The notes beneath the pieces were generated by a model that worked only from the letters and a program-made list of their open reading frames with translations, was not told where the DNA came from and made no database searches. Positions 36,234 through 45,413 of a DNA stretch of 64,000 nt are shown here, one piece after another (position 1 is the stretch's first letter; the number at the start of each line of letters is the position of its first letter). The stretch lies in contig JAFUAY010000040.1 of NCBI GenBank assembly GCA_017460515.1, forward strand, positions 1-64,000. The letters are read 5' to 3'. Source of the DNA: Prevotella sp. Its GTDB lineage: Bacteria; Bacteroidota; Bacteroidia; Bacteroidales; Bacteroidaceae. A program made the translations under genes and the position numbers.

Positions 36234-39200
36234 TACTCTATTTGATATCTTGCAGAAGGCAGGTCAGAGAATCCTGTTCTGCACGTTGGCCTTGGGTCTT
36301 TCTACGCTCCCAGTCCTGGCACAGGAGGAAGGTGATGAGGAAGAGGAAGAGCAGACAACTGCCATCAAGAAACCCGTGAAGAAGGCGGTACTCGATAACT
36401 ATCCTACCGTGACCATCAAGGGTAAGGTGACTGATTTGGCTACCAAGAAGCCCCTTTCAGGTATCCAGTTGCAGGCATTAGGCTATATCCGTTATACGGC
36501 TATGACGGAGGAAGACGGTTCGTTCACCATCAAGGTGCCTACCTTCGCTACGTCACTCTATGTCCATGCCTCTGACTATGCTGCCCAACAGGTGGCTATC
36601 GTGGCTGGCGACAGTACGCAGTTCGTCAGCATCAACATGTTGCGCGACAAATATCTCCCCATGTATAGCGCAGGTACTAATTACACAGCCAAGTCGTCGG
36701 CTATCATGGCAGGCAATGGTGTCACCATTGATAACGAAATATCTTCCCGTCTGGGTGGTGATATGCGCACGGTGATGCATTCCGGCGCCCTTGATGGTGG
36801 TGCTGCCATGTTCATCCGCGGTCTGAACAGTATCACGGCTGATGCCCAGCCGCTTGTGGTGGTTGATGGCATCGAACTTGATATGCAGCGCGATCGTGCT
36901 GTGCTCCATGACGGACAGTTCAATAACCTCCTGGCCAATATCGCTCCCGATGATATTGAGAAGGTGACGGTGCTGAAGAATGCTACCGCGCTCTATGGCT
37001 CTCGTGGTGCAAACGGCGTTATACTGATTGATACCAAGCGTGGCCATTCGATGGCTACACGAATCGACGCTAATGTATCGGGTGGCTTCACTTTCGTGCC
37101 TGTGCTGCCAACGATGATGAACGCTACGCAGTATCGCCTCTATGCTACTGACGTACTGGGAACAATCAGTGGCATCAACGAACAGAATATCGACTTCCAG
37201 TTCCTCAATACGGATCCTAACCGTCTGTGGAACCGCATCCATAAGTACGATAATGATACCGACTGGAGTGATGAGGTATATAAGACGGCATTCACCCAGA
37301 ACTACAGCATCAATGTGCAGGGTGGCGACGATGTGGGTATGTACAATCTGTCTGTAGGCTATGTCCATTCCGACTATGCTGCGAAGAAGAACTCTTTCGA
37401 GCGCATGAACGTTCGCTTCAATACTGATATCAGCATCCTTCATAACCTGATGACGAAGTTCGATATCTCTATCTCGCGTACGAATAATAATGTGATGGAC
37501 AACGGATTCCCCGAGGACCTGAGCAAGGGTACCATCGTATCGCCTATCGCACTCGGACTTATCAAGTCGCCAATCGTTTCACCTTACCAGCGTGACAACT
37601 TCGGCAATCCTTCAGAGTTGCTTTCCGACTATGACGATATCTTCAACCAGTTGGAGGCAAGCTCCTCTCATGATGCAGCCAAGCAGTATGCACTGGCTAA
37701 CCCCAGCTCTATCCTGGAGTATGCTGAGGGTAACAACAAGAACCGCATGGAGAACACGTTCTTCAACGTTCGCTTGGAGCCTACTTATATCATCAATCCT
37801 GAGTTGAAGGTGAAGGGTGTCATCAGCTATACGCTGAACCGTAACTCACAGCGTTACTTCCGTCCTTACACAGGTGTTCCTGGCTTCAGCGTATCAGGTC
37901 TGGGTTCAGTATTGGCCAAGACACAGTCTTTGTTTGCTAAGGAGAATAACTTCGTGGCGAAGGTCCAGGTGGAGTGGTCACGCCAGTTCGGTGCTCATAG
38001 TCTGGCAGCCTTTGCCGGTGGTCGCTATAATACGTTCTCCTATGATAATAATAATGTAGGTGTTCAGGCCAGTGGTGAGACCAGTGACAAGAACCCGAAT
38101 CTGGGATGGACAGGCTTCCGTACCGTGGAAGGTTCTAACGATGAGTGGACACAACTGCAGTGGTTTGGCAATGTTGACTATAACTTTATGAACCGCTACT
38201 TCGCAACCCTGTCGCTGACAGCCGAGGCAAATAGTCGTTTTGGTGCCAACGCAGACGCCATGAAGATGTTCGGTGTTCAATGGGCTCTGTTCCCAAGCGT
38301 GCAGGTGGGTTGGGTATTGACCAACGAAAACTGGTTCCCGAAGAATATTGGTGTCAACTATCTGCGTGTGAATGCAGGCTTCGATATCAGTGGTAACGAC
38401 GGTATCTCTAACTATGCTGCCCGCACCAGTTATAATGCGGTTCGTTTCAACAACCTCGCCATTGGTGCACAGCTGACTAATATCGGTAACGATAAGATTC
38501 AGTGGGAGAGCACGAAGAAGACCAACTTCGGTTTGGAGGCATACCTGCTCGACAACCGTATCGGTGTGAAACTCGACTACTTCATCCATAAGACAGACAA
38601 TCTGCTGACGCTGAAGAGCTTCTCGAATCCTATTGGCGGTATCAACCGCTATTGGAGCAACGGTGGTAAGTTGGAGAACAAGGGTTATGAGGCAACCGTT
38701 ACCTTCAAACCCATCGTCATGAAGGACTGGAACGTAGAGATTGGTGCCAGCATTGGTCACTACAAGAACGAGGTCACTGAGTTGCCCGATGGTGACTACA
38801 CCTCTTCGGTCTATGGTGACAACAATATTATTACTGCTGTGGGTGGTCCTGTGGCTCAGTTCTATGGCTACAAGACAGCAGGTATCTTCTCTACCGATGC
38901 TGAGGCAAAGGCTGCAGGCAAGGGCGGTTATCTCTACATGCAGGACAATGCAGGTATCCATCACGACTTCAAGGCAGGCGATGTACACTTCGTCGACCTG
39001 AACGGTGATGGCGTTATCAATGAGGCTGACAAGACCGTGATTGGTGATCCCAACCCCGATATCTATGGTAATATCTTTGCTTCTGTCAACTGGAAGAACC
39101 TGCGTCTTGATGTGGGCTTCAACTACTCGCTGGGCAATGATGTCTACAACTACCAGCGCTCTATCCTCAACTCTGGTAGCACATTCTACAACCAGCAGGT

Positions 39201-39549
39201 GTCTGAGGTGGGCCGTTGGCGCTATGAGGGTCAGCAGGCTACGCTGCCACGTGTTGCTTACGGTGATCCGATGCAGAACAACCGATTCAGCGACCGCTGG
39301 ATTGAGGATGGCTCTTACCTGCGCCTGAAGACGGTGAAGCTGACCTACCGCATTCCTGTTCCTGGTTCATGGACTTGGTTGCAAGGCATGTCTGTATGGG
39401 CTGAAGGTCAGAACCTGCTCACCTTCACCAAGTATCTGGGTAGTGATCCTGAGTTCTCTGCTGGCAATAGCGTGCTCTATCAAGGCATCGATATGGGCAA
39501 TCTGGCTCATAGCCGCTCGGTCTCTATGGGTGTTAAAATTAATCTGTAA
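36226..39549 (+). CDS. SusC/RagA-family TonB-linked outer membrane transporter (second pair)
   Basis: A 1107-residue SusC-like channel. The signal peptide is long (cleavage about residue 33, LPVLAQ). It is followed by an unusual acidic stretch, EEGDEEEEEQ, then a Lys-rich patch and a regulatory-like domain (about 60-140). The plug shows FIRGLNSITADAQPLVVVDG (about 200-219) and ATALYGSRGANGVILIDTK (about 253-271). The barrel ends SRSVSMGVKINL. It overlaps the FAS1 gene by 8 bp and is followed 18 bp later by its susD. The two SusC proteins of the locus are clearly diverged, so they probably take different ligands or different parts of one glycan. Confidence 0.95.
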   Translation: MNSTLFDILQKAGQRILFCTLALGLSTLPVLAQEEGDEEEEEQTTAIKKPVKKAVLDNYPTVTIKGKVTDLATKKPLSGIQLQALGYIRYTAMTEEDGSFTIKVPTFATSLYVHASDYAAQQVAIVAGDSTQFVSINMLRDKYLPMYSAGTNYTAKSSAIMAGNGVTIDNEISSRLGGDMRTVMHSGALDGGAAMFIRGLNSITADAQPLVVVDGIELDMQRDRAVLHDGQFNNLLANIAPDDIEKVTVLKNATALYGSRGANGVILIDTKRGHSMATRIDANVSGGFTFVPVLPTMMNATQYRLYATDVLGTISGINEQNIDFQFLNTDPNRLWNRIHKYDNDTDWSDEVYKTAFTQNYSINVQGGDDVGMYNLSVGYVHSDYAAKKNSFERMNVRFNTDISILHNLMTKFDISISRTNNNVMDNGFPEDLSKGTIVSPIALGLIKSPIVSPYQRDNFGNPSELLSDYDDIFNQLEASSSHDAAKQYALANPSSILEYAEGNNKNRMENTFFNVRLEPTYIINPELKVKGVISYTLNRNSQRYFRPYTGVPGFSVSGLGSVLAKTQSLFAKENNFVAKVQVEWSRQFGAHSLAAFAGGRYNTFSYDNNNVGVQASGETSDKNPNLGWTGFRTVEGSNDEWTQLQWFGNVDYNFMNRYFATLSLTAEANSRFGANADAMKMFGVQWALFPSVQVGWVLTNENWFPKNIGVNYLRVNAGFDISGNDGISNYAARTSYNAVRFNNLAIGAQLTNIGNDKIQWESTKKTNFGLEAYLLDNRIGVKLDYFIHKTDNLLTLKSFSNPIGGINRYWSNGGKLENKGYEATVTFKPIVMKDWNVEIGASIGHYKNEVTELPDGDYTSSVYGDNNIITAVGGPVAQFYGYKTAGIFSTDAEAKAAGKGGYLYMQDNAGIHHDFKAGDVHFVDLNGDGVINEADKTVIGDPNPDIYGNIFASVNWKNLRLDVGFNYSLGNDVYNYQRSILNSGSTFYNQQVSEVGRWRYEGQQATLPRVAYGDPMQNNRFSDRWIEDGSYLRLKTVKLTYRIPVPGSWTWLQGMSVWAEGQNLLTFTKYLGSDPEFSAGNSVLYQGIDMGNLAHSRSVSMGVKINL

Positions 39550-39567
39550 TGGCTAAAGATTAAAGAT

Positions 39568-41517
39568 ATGAAATACGTAAATAAGATAATCTGTGCAATC
39601 TGCATAATCTGTGGTTCGTGGTCTTGTTCCGACATGCTGGAGACGGAGAGTAGCCGTCAGAACTTCGACCCTTCTATCGGTGAGAAGAGTGACTCACTGT
39701 TCTATGCCTTTGGCATCTTCGAGGCCATGCAGCATCTGGCTGACCAGTATGTTGTGCAGGGTGAGTTGCGTGGTGACTTGGTGAAGACCACCCAGTACAC
39801 TGACAATAACCTGCGTCAGCTGGCTGATTTCTCCGCGACTACAGCCAACAAGTATGATTCGGCCTACGTCTACTATCGTGTTATCAATAACTGTAACTAC
39901 TACATCGCTCATCGTAATACCGAGCTCTATACCGGTGCTGAGAATGTGGTTATCAAGGAGTATGCCTGTGTGAAGGCCATCCGTGCCTGGGCTTATATGC
40001 AGCTGGCACGCAACTACGGCAAGGTGCCTTTCTTCACCGAACCGTTGACCCAGATCTCGCAGATTGACGATAACAATTTCCCGGAGCTCGATATGGATGG
40101 TATCGTGGCACAGTTGGCTCCCGATTTGGAGCAGTATACGGGTCTCGCCGTTCCTCCTGTTTATAATGGTGCGAATGCAGCAGGCAATACGAACTGGTCG
40201 TTTGCCAAGACCTTCACGGCTCGTCTGTGCTTCATCCCCGTTGACGTAGTGCTGGGTGATATGTATCTGGAGGTAGGCGACTATCATCGTGCAGCCTCTC
40301 ATTTTGTGACCTATCTGACAACCGTCGATACAGAGCCCACCTCTTTCTATGAGGCATCATTCTCACTGAAAGGCATGAGGGGTGGTGTTACGGTTATCAC
40401 CGAGGACAGTCCTTACTATTCGCTTATGACAGAGCGCCAGACATTGGAGAGTGAAGCAGGCACAGACGGTTGGAAGACCCCTGGCTCATGGTCATCGTTC
40501 TTTAACCAGAACGCTACCAACGACATCATCTCCTATATTCCCATGGCAGCCTCTGCACAGAACGGAACGACGACTGCTGTTCCGGGATTCTTTGGTGTTG
40601 ACTATTATGCTACGGCTACTGAGACAACAGGTCTGAAACGTTCTACGAACAACCGTCTGCCACTGAAGTCAGAGATTCAGTTGGTGCCCTCTGACACGTT
40701 GCAGGCTTTGTCAGACTCTACAGAGTATTATTACTATGTAGACTATAGCTCGTCGGCCAGCTATGACAGTATCCAGATTGCCAAGGTGGGCGATATGCGT
40801 CTGCGCAATGTGCTGGACAACCAGACCACAGACGATAATCAGGAGATGACGTGGATTACGAAGTATGACAATGCCAATATCATCCTGTATCGTAAGAGCA
40901 CTGTTCTGCTCCATTTGGCTGAGGCCTTTAACCGCCTGGGCTATTATGACCTGGCCTTTGCTATCCTGAAGGATGGTATCAGCCCCGCCTTAATTCAGAG
41001 TGCCGATGCTGCTGATGCTGTGCCTTACATGTCGGAGACATCAAAGACCTTGCTAACAACTACCTATCCGCTGCTGGCCAATACGGATAAGTTCCCTGCT
41101 AAAACGGCCATCGGTATCCACTGTCATGGCACCAGCAAGGCTGCTAGCGATATGGCTAAGACAACCTATCGTCCCGGCAAGTCGCCTTATAACTTGTCAC
41201 GTATGGGCGGCATTCAGATTGCCAAGACTGAGGCTTTCCTGAACTTGGCTGCTGGAACACTGAACACGAAGCAGGATACCATCAATGCAATCGAGGATAT
41301 GCTCTGCGATGAGTATGCACTTGAGTTCGCCTTCGAGGGTAATCGCTATTTCGATCTGCTCCGTCTGTCGAACCACAAGAATGGCCATGCTGCCAGCTCT
41401 TCAGCCTTCAATGGCTCGCCTGCCAATTACGGTGGTGCCTATGGTACCAAGTGGCTGCAGAAGAAGCTCGAAGGACGCGGCTGGGATGAGTCAAAGCGCT
41501 ATCTGCCGTTCAGATAG
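39568..41517 (+). CDS. SusD/RagB-family substrate-binding lipoprotein (second pair)
   Basis: A 649-residue SusD-like protein; lipobox IICGSWSC with Cys20. The C-terminal family signature is present as CDEYALEFAFEGNRYFDLLRL (near 580; first residues of a longer conserved block). It is the last gene of the seven-gene locus, and a strong terminator follows at 41539-41598. It is longer than the first SusD (about 594), with extra loops around 290-340. Confidence 0.94.
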   Translation: MKYVNKIICAICIICGSWSCSDMLETESSRQNFDPSIGEKSDSLFYAFGIFEAMQHLADQYVVQGELRGDLVKTTQYTDNNLRQLADFSATTANKYDSAYVYYRVINNCNYYIAHRNTELYTGAENVVIKEYACVKAIRAWAYMQLARNYGKVPFFTEPLTQISQIDDNNFPELDMDGIVAQLAPDLEQYTGLAVPPVYNGANAAGNTNWSFAKTFTARLCFIPVDVVLGDMYLEVGDYHRAASHFVTYLTTVDTEPTSFYEASFSLKGMRGGVTVITEDSPYYSLMTERQTLESEAGTDGWKTPGSWSSFFNQNATNDIISYIPMAASAQNGTTTAVPGFFGVDYYATATETTGLKRSTNNRLPLKSEIQLVPSDTLQALSDSTEYYYYVDYSSSASYDSIQIAKVGDMRLRNVLDNQTTDDNQEMTWITKYDNANIILYRKSTVLLHLAEAFNRLGYYDLAFAILKDGISPALIQSADAADAVPYMSETSKTLLTTTYPLLANTDKFPAKTAIGIHCHGTSKAASDMAKTTYRPGKSPYNLSRMGGIQIAKTEAFLNLAAGTLNTKQDTINAIEDMLCDEYALEFAFEGNRYFDLLRLSNHKNGHAASSSAFNGSPANYGGAYGTKWLQKKLEGRGWDESKRYLPFR

Positions 41518-41538
41518 AATATAATAATGATCCTTATA

Positions 41539-41598
41539 GTTCAGGAGTTTGGAGTTCTGAAATTCAGAAGTTCAAACTCCTGAACTCTTTATTTTTTT
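41539..41598 (+). terminator. Terminator of the FAS1/SusC/D locus
   Basis: GTTCAGGAGTTTG (41539-41551) pairs with CAAACTCCTGAAC (41573-41585). Inside the loop TTCTGAA (41555-41561) pairs with TTCAGAA (41563-41569). A T-run, CTTTATTTTTTTT, follows. Stacked stems make it very stable. Confidence 0.93.
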
Positions 41599-41631
41599 TG
41601 CCAAATCGTAGGTTAAGTAAAAAAAAAACAC

Positions 41632-41639
41632 TATATTTG
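41632..41639 (+). promoter_or_regulatory. Promoter -7 box of the GH31 gene
   Basis: TATATTTG is an exact TAnnTTTG match, 31 bases before the ATG at 41671. With the terminator upstream, it shows that the GH31 gene is a separate transcription unit. Confidence 0.72.
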
Positions 41640-41670
41640 CGCCATAAATCCATACTAACTTTATTATTAA

Positions 41671-44082
41671 ATGCAAATGAAACCTACAAAACTATTGTGT
41701 TTACTGCTTTCGTTGCCGTTTGTCTCACTTCTGGTCAATGCTGAGGAAGTGAAGGTAAAGGCTGGCGAAAATGAGATTGGCGTTGAGTTTTTCACCCCAC
41801 GTACCGTCCACATCACCAAGCATCCAGTAGGGAAGACAATGACCCATCAGAGCATGGTGGTCATTGCTAAGCCACAAGAGGTGAAGGTAAGGCGTGGCGA
41901 GTCGGGCAGTGAGGTAACAGTCAGCAGTGACGAGGTTACCGTGCGAGTTAACAAGAAAACGGGTCGTATAGATTTCCAGAGCCGTAAGATCAAGAACCTG
42001 CTCAGTGAGCAGTCGTATACTGTTGAGCCTATCACCAAGGGTGCCGATCTGGGTGGATGCCGTGTTGCTACAACGTTCGCTCTTCAGAAGGATGAACCTA
42101 TCTATGGTCTTGGCACCGTTCAGGATGGACGTCTGTCGCATCGTGGCAAGAAAGTGAAGATTGAGCAGTCTAATCTGGAGGATTTCCAGAATGTGTTCCA
42201 GAGCATCCGCGGATGGGGCCTCTATTGGGACAACTATTCTCCCACAGTGTTTGATTCACCAGCTGATGCCAATGCGATGACGCTGAGCTCTCAAGTGGGC
42301 GATGGCATTGACTACTATTTCATGTTTGGTGGCACTGCCGATGGCGTGATAGCCGAGATGCGCGCACTGTCGGGCGACGTGCCAATGTTTCCGTTGTGGA
42401 CCTACGGCTATTGGCAGTCTAAGGAACGCTATAAGAGTGCGAAGGAACTGCTTAGCGTGGTCAGTCGCTACCGTAAAGAGCAGATTCCTCTCGATGGTAT
42501 CATCCAGGACTGGCAGTATTGGGGCTCCAACTATACGTGGAATGCGATGGAGTTCATTGCTGAGGACTTCAAGGATGGTCGCAAGATGATTGATGAGGTG
42601 CATCGTCAGCATGCTCATTTCATGATTAGTATATGGGCAAACTTCGGACCTCAGACAAAGCAGTTCCGTGAACTCGACTCACTGGGTCTGCTTTATGATT
42701 TCGAGACGTGGCCTCAGAGTGGACTGGGCTTCTGGCCGCCACGTAGAGACTATCCTTCAGGTGTACGTGTATATGATGCTTTCAGTCCTGTGGCACGCGA
42801 TGTCTACTGGCGTTATCTGAAGAATCTCTTTGATGAGGGAACTGATGCGTGGTGGATGGACTCTACCGACCCAGACAATTTCGATATGACAGAGCGCGAC
42901 TACGATCACCGTGCGGGCGATGCCACCTATCGTCGTTATCGCAATGCTTTCCCCTTGGCCACTGTCAAGGGCGTCTATGATCATCAGCGAGCACTTGCTA
43001 AGAATGCTTCCGAGCAGGCAAGAGCAGCCGAGAAGCGCGTGTTCATCATGACTCGTTCTGCTTTTGCCGGACAGCAGCACTATGGCTCAGGTCTTTGGAG
43101 CGGCGATGTAACGTCTACATGGGATGTTCTGCGACGTCAGATTCCTCTGGGACTGAACTATTCATTGACAGGCTGTCCAAACTTCAATACGGATATCGGT
43201 GGCTTCTTCGCTGGCCGCTACAATCGTCAGGGTAGTAATTCTGCCCCGCGCAATCCGCAGTATCAAGAGCTTTACGTGCGCTGGATGCAGTATGGACTGT
43301 TCTGTCCGGTATTCCGCAGTCATGGCACTGAGTGTCCCCGTGAGATATGGGAGTTCGGACGTCCTGGTGAACCCGTCTATGACGCCATAGCAGCTCAGAT
43401 TCGTCTGCGCTATCGTCTGTTGCCTTATCTCTATAGCACAGCTTGGCAGGTGACCTCAAACAACGACAGCTATCTGCGTCCGCTCTTTGCTGATTTCATT
43501 GCTGACCGTCGTACATGGGAGATGCCCGATGAGTTCATGTTTGGCCGCAGCATCCTCGCTGCCCCCATCGTCGAGGCACAGTATACTGATGAAGAAGTGC
43601 AGCGCAGCTTCCCCAAAGCCGATTTTACACAGTCGAAGACAGCTAAGAAATACCTGCCAAAGGGTGCTCTTTGGTATGACTTCTGGACAGGAAAACAGTA
43701 TAAGGGCGGCCAGGATATACAGCTGACAACCACACTTGCCCAGGTTCCGATGTTTGTTCGTGCTGGCAGCATCCTGCCACTGGGGCCTGAGATGCAGTAT
43801 GTGGGTGAGAAAGCATGGGACAAACTGGAGTTGCGTATCTACCCAGGTGCTGACGGACAGTTCGTCCTTTACGAAGACGAAGGCGACAACTATAATTACG
43901 AGCGTGGTAAGTATGCCACCATCCAACTGTCGTGGAACAACGCCCGTCGTACGCTTACCATCGGTGCCCGTAAGGGGGCCTTCCCCGGCATGCTACAGCA
44001 GCGCCAGTTTGTGGTTGTCTTACCCGACGGTACCAGCCAGACGGTCGACTACAATGGACAGGAAGTAACGGTGAGAGTTTAG
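41671..44082 (+). CDS. Secreted GH31 glycosidase (alpha-glucosidase/alpha-xylosidase type)
   Basis: GH31 enzymes remove terminal alpha-linked glucose or xylose by a retaining mechanism. The 803 residues have a signal peptide (about 1-24), an N-terminal beta-sandwich, the catalytic barrel with nucleophile Asp in WWMDSTDPDN (about 396) and acid/base Asp in WSGDVTSTWD (about 479), and two C-terminal beta domains, the last a DUF5110-like part with YEDEGDNYNYERGKY. The WWMDST motif resembles that of Bacteroidetes alpha-xylosidases, but the exact sugar cannot be fixed. The gene sits directly after the SusC/D locus with its own promoter and terminator. Confidence 0.92.
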   Translation: MQMKPTKLLCLLLSLPFVSLLVNAEEVKVKAGENEIGVEFFTPRTVHITKHPVGKTMTHQSMVVIAKPQEVKVRRGESGSEVTVSSDEVTVRVNKKTGRIDFQSRKIKNLLSEQSYTVEPITKGADLGGCRVATTFALQKDEPIYGLGTVQDGRLSHRGKKVKIEQSNLEDFQNVFQSIRGWGLYWDNYSPTVFDSPADANAMTLSSQVGDGIDYYFMFGGTADGVIAEMRALSGDVPMFPLWTYGYWQSKERYKSAKELLSVVSRYRKEQIPLDGIIQDWQYWGSNYTWNAMEFIAEDFKDGRKMIDEVHRQHAHFMISIWANFGPQTKQFRELDSLGLLYDFETWPQSGLGFWPPRRDYPSGVRVYDAFSPVARDVYWRYLKNLFDEGTDAWWMDSTDPDNFDMTERDYDHRAGDATYRRYRNAFPLATVKGVYDHQRALAKNASEQARAAEKRVFIMTRSAFAGQQHYGSGLWSGDVTSTWDVLRRQIPLGLNYSLTGCPNFNTDIGGFFAGRYNRQGSNSAPRNPQYQELYVRWMQYGLFCPVFRSHGTECPREIWEFGRPGEPVYDAIAAQIRLRYRLLPYLYSTAWQVTSNNDSYLRPLFADFIADRRTWEMPDEFMFGRSILAAPIVEAQYTDEEVQRSFPKADFTQSKTAKKYLPKGALWYDFWTGKQYKGGQDIQLTTTLAQVPMFVRAGSILPLGPEMQYVGEKAWDKLELRIYPGADGQFVLYEDEGDNYNYERGKYATIQLSWNNARRTLTIGARKGAFPGMLQQRQFVVVLPDGTSQTVDYNGQEVTVRV

Positions 44083-44090
44083 AAAAAGAC

Positions 44091-44130
44091 AGTCCCTCTG
44101 TACAACAATCGTACAGAGGGACTTTTTTTT
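44091..44130. terminator. Bidirectional terminator between GH31 and ackA
   Basis: AGTCCCTCTGTAC (44091-44103) and GTACAGAGGGACT (44111-44123) are perfect inverted repeats with a 7-base loop. Eight T follow on the plus strand, and an AAAAA tract on the other side gives T on the minus strand, so it can serve both convergent units. Confidence 0.94.
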
Positions 44131-44175
44131 ATGCTCGGAAGAGGGGTAGCAAACTCTACCCTCTAAACTCTACAC

Positions 44176-45366
44176 TTAAAGAAGGTTCATCGTGTCGGTA
44201 GCAATCATCAGTTCCTCGTCGGTGGGGATAACGACTACCTTCACCTTAGAGTCATCGGCTGAGAGAATAGCTTCCTCACCGCGCACGTTGTTCTTCTTGT
44301 CATCGAACTTCACACCGAGGAACTCCAAGCCCTTGCAGACTTCTGAGCGCATGCCAATCTGGTTCTCGCCAACACCTGCGGTGAAGACGATCACATCGAC
44401 ACCACCCATAGCGGCAGCATAAGCACCAATATACTTCTTGATGCGATAGAAGTACATATCCTGAGCCAGTGTGGCGCGAGGCTCACCAGCCTTTGCAGCA
44501 TTCTCTACATCGCGCATATCACTTGAACCGCCTGTGATACCAGCCACGCCACTCTTCTTGTTCAGCAGGTTGCTCATGCCGTCGGCATCAAGACCGAGCT
44601 TCTTCTCCAGGAAGGTTACGGCACCACCGTCGATATCACCAGAACGGGTACCCATCACAAGTCCTTCCAGCGGAGTGAGACCCATTGAGGTGTCCACACA
44701 CTTGCCGTCGACAACAGCTGCGATAGAACCGCCATTACCGATATGGCAAGTAATCACCTTTGTGCCTTCTGCCTTCATACCCAGGAACTCCAGGGCGCGA
44801 GCACTGACATAACGATGAGAGGTTCCGTGGAAACCATAACGACGTACGCCATACTTCTCGTAGAGCTCATAAGGAATAGCATACATATAAGCTTTGGCAG
44901 GCATGGTCTGATGGAAAGCGGTATCAAATACACCTACCTGTGGCAGACCAGGCATCAGCTCCTTCACAGCATTCACACCCTTGAGGTTAGCAGGGTTGTG
45001 AAGCGGAGCCAAGTCGCTGACAGCCTCGAAAGCAGCCAGTACTTCGTCGGTGAGCAGCACGCTCTTGTTGAACTTCTCGCCACCATGCACCATGCGGTGA
45101 CCTACGGCGTCAATCTCTTTCAGGTCTTTGATGACACCAATCTCAGGATCGGTCAGCAAGGAGAAAATGAACTTTACACCCTCGGTATGTTCGGGGATGT
45201 CGTGCATAATCTGTTTCTTCTCACCATTGGCCAGCTTAACCTTGACGAAAGCACCGTCCAGACCTACACGCTCGGCACCACCGCTGGTCATCACACTCTT
45301 GTCGTCCATGTTGTACAGTGCGTACTTGATAGACGAAGAGCCACAATTCAATACAAGGATTTTCAT
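44176..45366 (-). CDS. ackA: Acetate kinase
   Basis: Makes ATP and acetate from acetyl phosphate, the second step of the acetate branch of fermentation. The 396 residues are full length with VLNCGSSSIKYAL (Asn7), VGHRMVHGG, the GFHGTSHRYV motif and CHIGNGGS. It lies downstream of pta on the same strand, separated by 45 bases made almost wholly of a heptamer repeat. No promoter box was seen in that gap, so pta and ackA should be one operon. Confidence 0.98.
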   Translation of the reverse strand: MKILVLNCGSSSIKYALYNMDDKSVMTSGGAERVGLDGAFVKVKLANGEKKQIMHDIPEHTEGVKFIFSLLTDPEIGVIKDLKEIDAVGHRMVHGGEKFNKSVLLTDEVLAAFEAVSDLAPLHNPANLKGVNAVKELMPGLPQVGVFDTAFHQTMPAKAYMYAIPYELYEKYGVRRYGFHGTSHRYVSARALEFLGMKAEGTKVITCHIGNGGSIAAVVDGKCVDTSMGLTPLEGLVMGTRSGDIDGGAVTFLEKKLGLDADGMSNLLNKKSGVAGITGGSSDMRDVENAAKAGEPRATLAQDMYFYRIKKYIGAYAAAMGGVDVIVFTAGVGENQIGMRSEVCKGLEFLGVKFDDKKNNVRGEEAILSADDSKVKVVVIPTDEELMIATDTMNLL

Positions 45367-45371
45367 ATTTT

Positions 45372-45413
45372 CTTAACTCTTAATTCTTAACTCTTAACTC
45401 TTAATTCTTAACT
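45372..45413. repeat. Six tandem heptamers between pta and ackA
   Basis: CTTAACT or CTTAATT occurs six times without a break (starts 45372, 45379, 45386, 45393, 45400, 45407) and fills nearly the whole gap from the pta stop to the ackA start. On the transcribed strand it reads AGTTAAG/AATTAAG, so it also supplies the purine-rich bases before the ackA ATG. Copy number may vary between strains. Confidence 0.93.

Noticed and set aside
36553-38988. Two long minus-strand open frames inside the second susC
   Set aside because: The coding strand is clearly SusC; the antisense frames lack any family signature.
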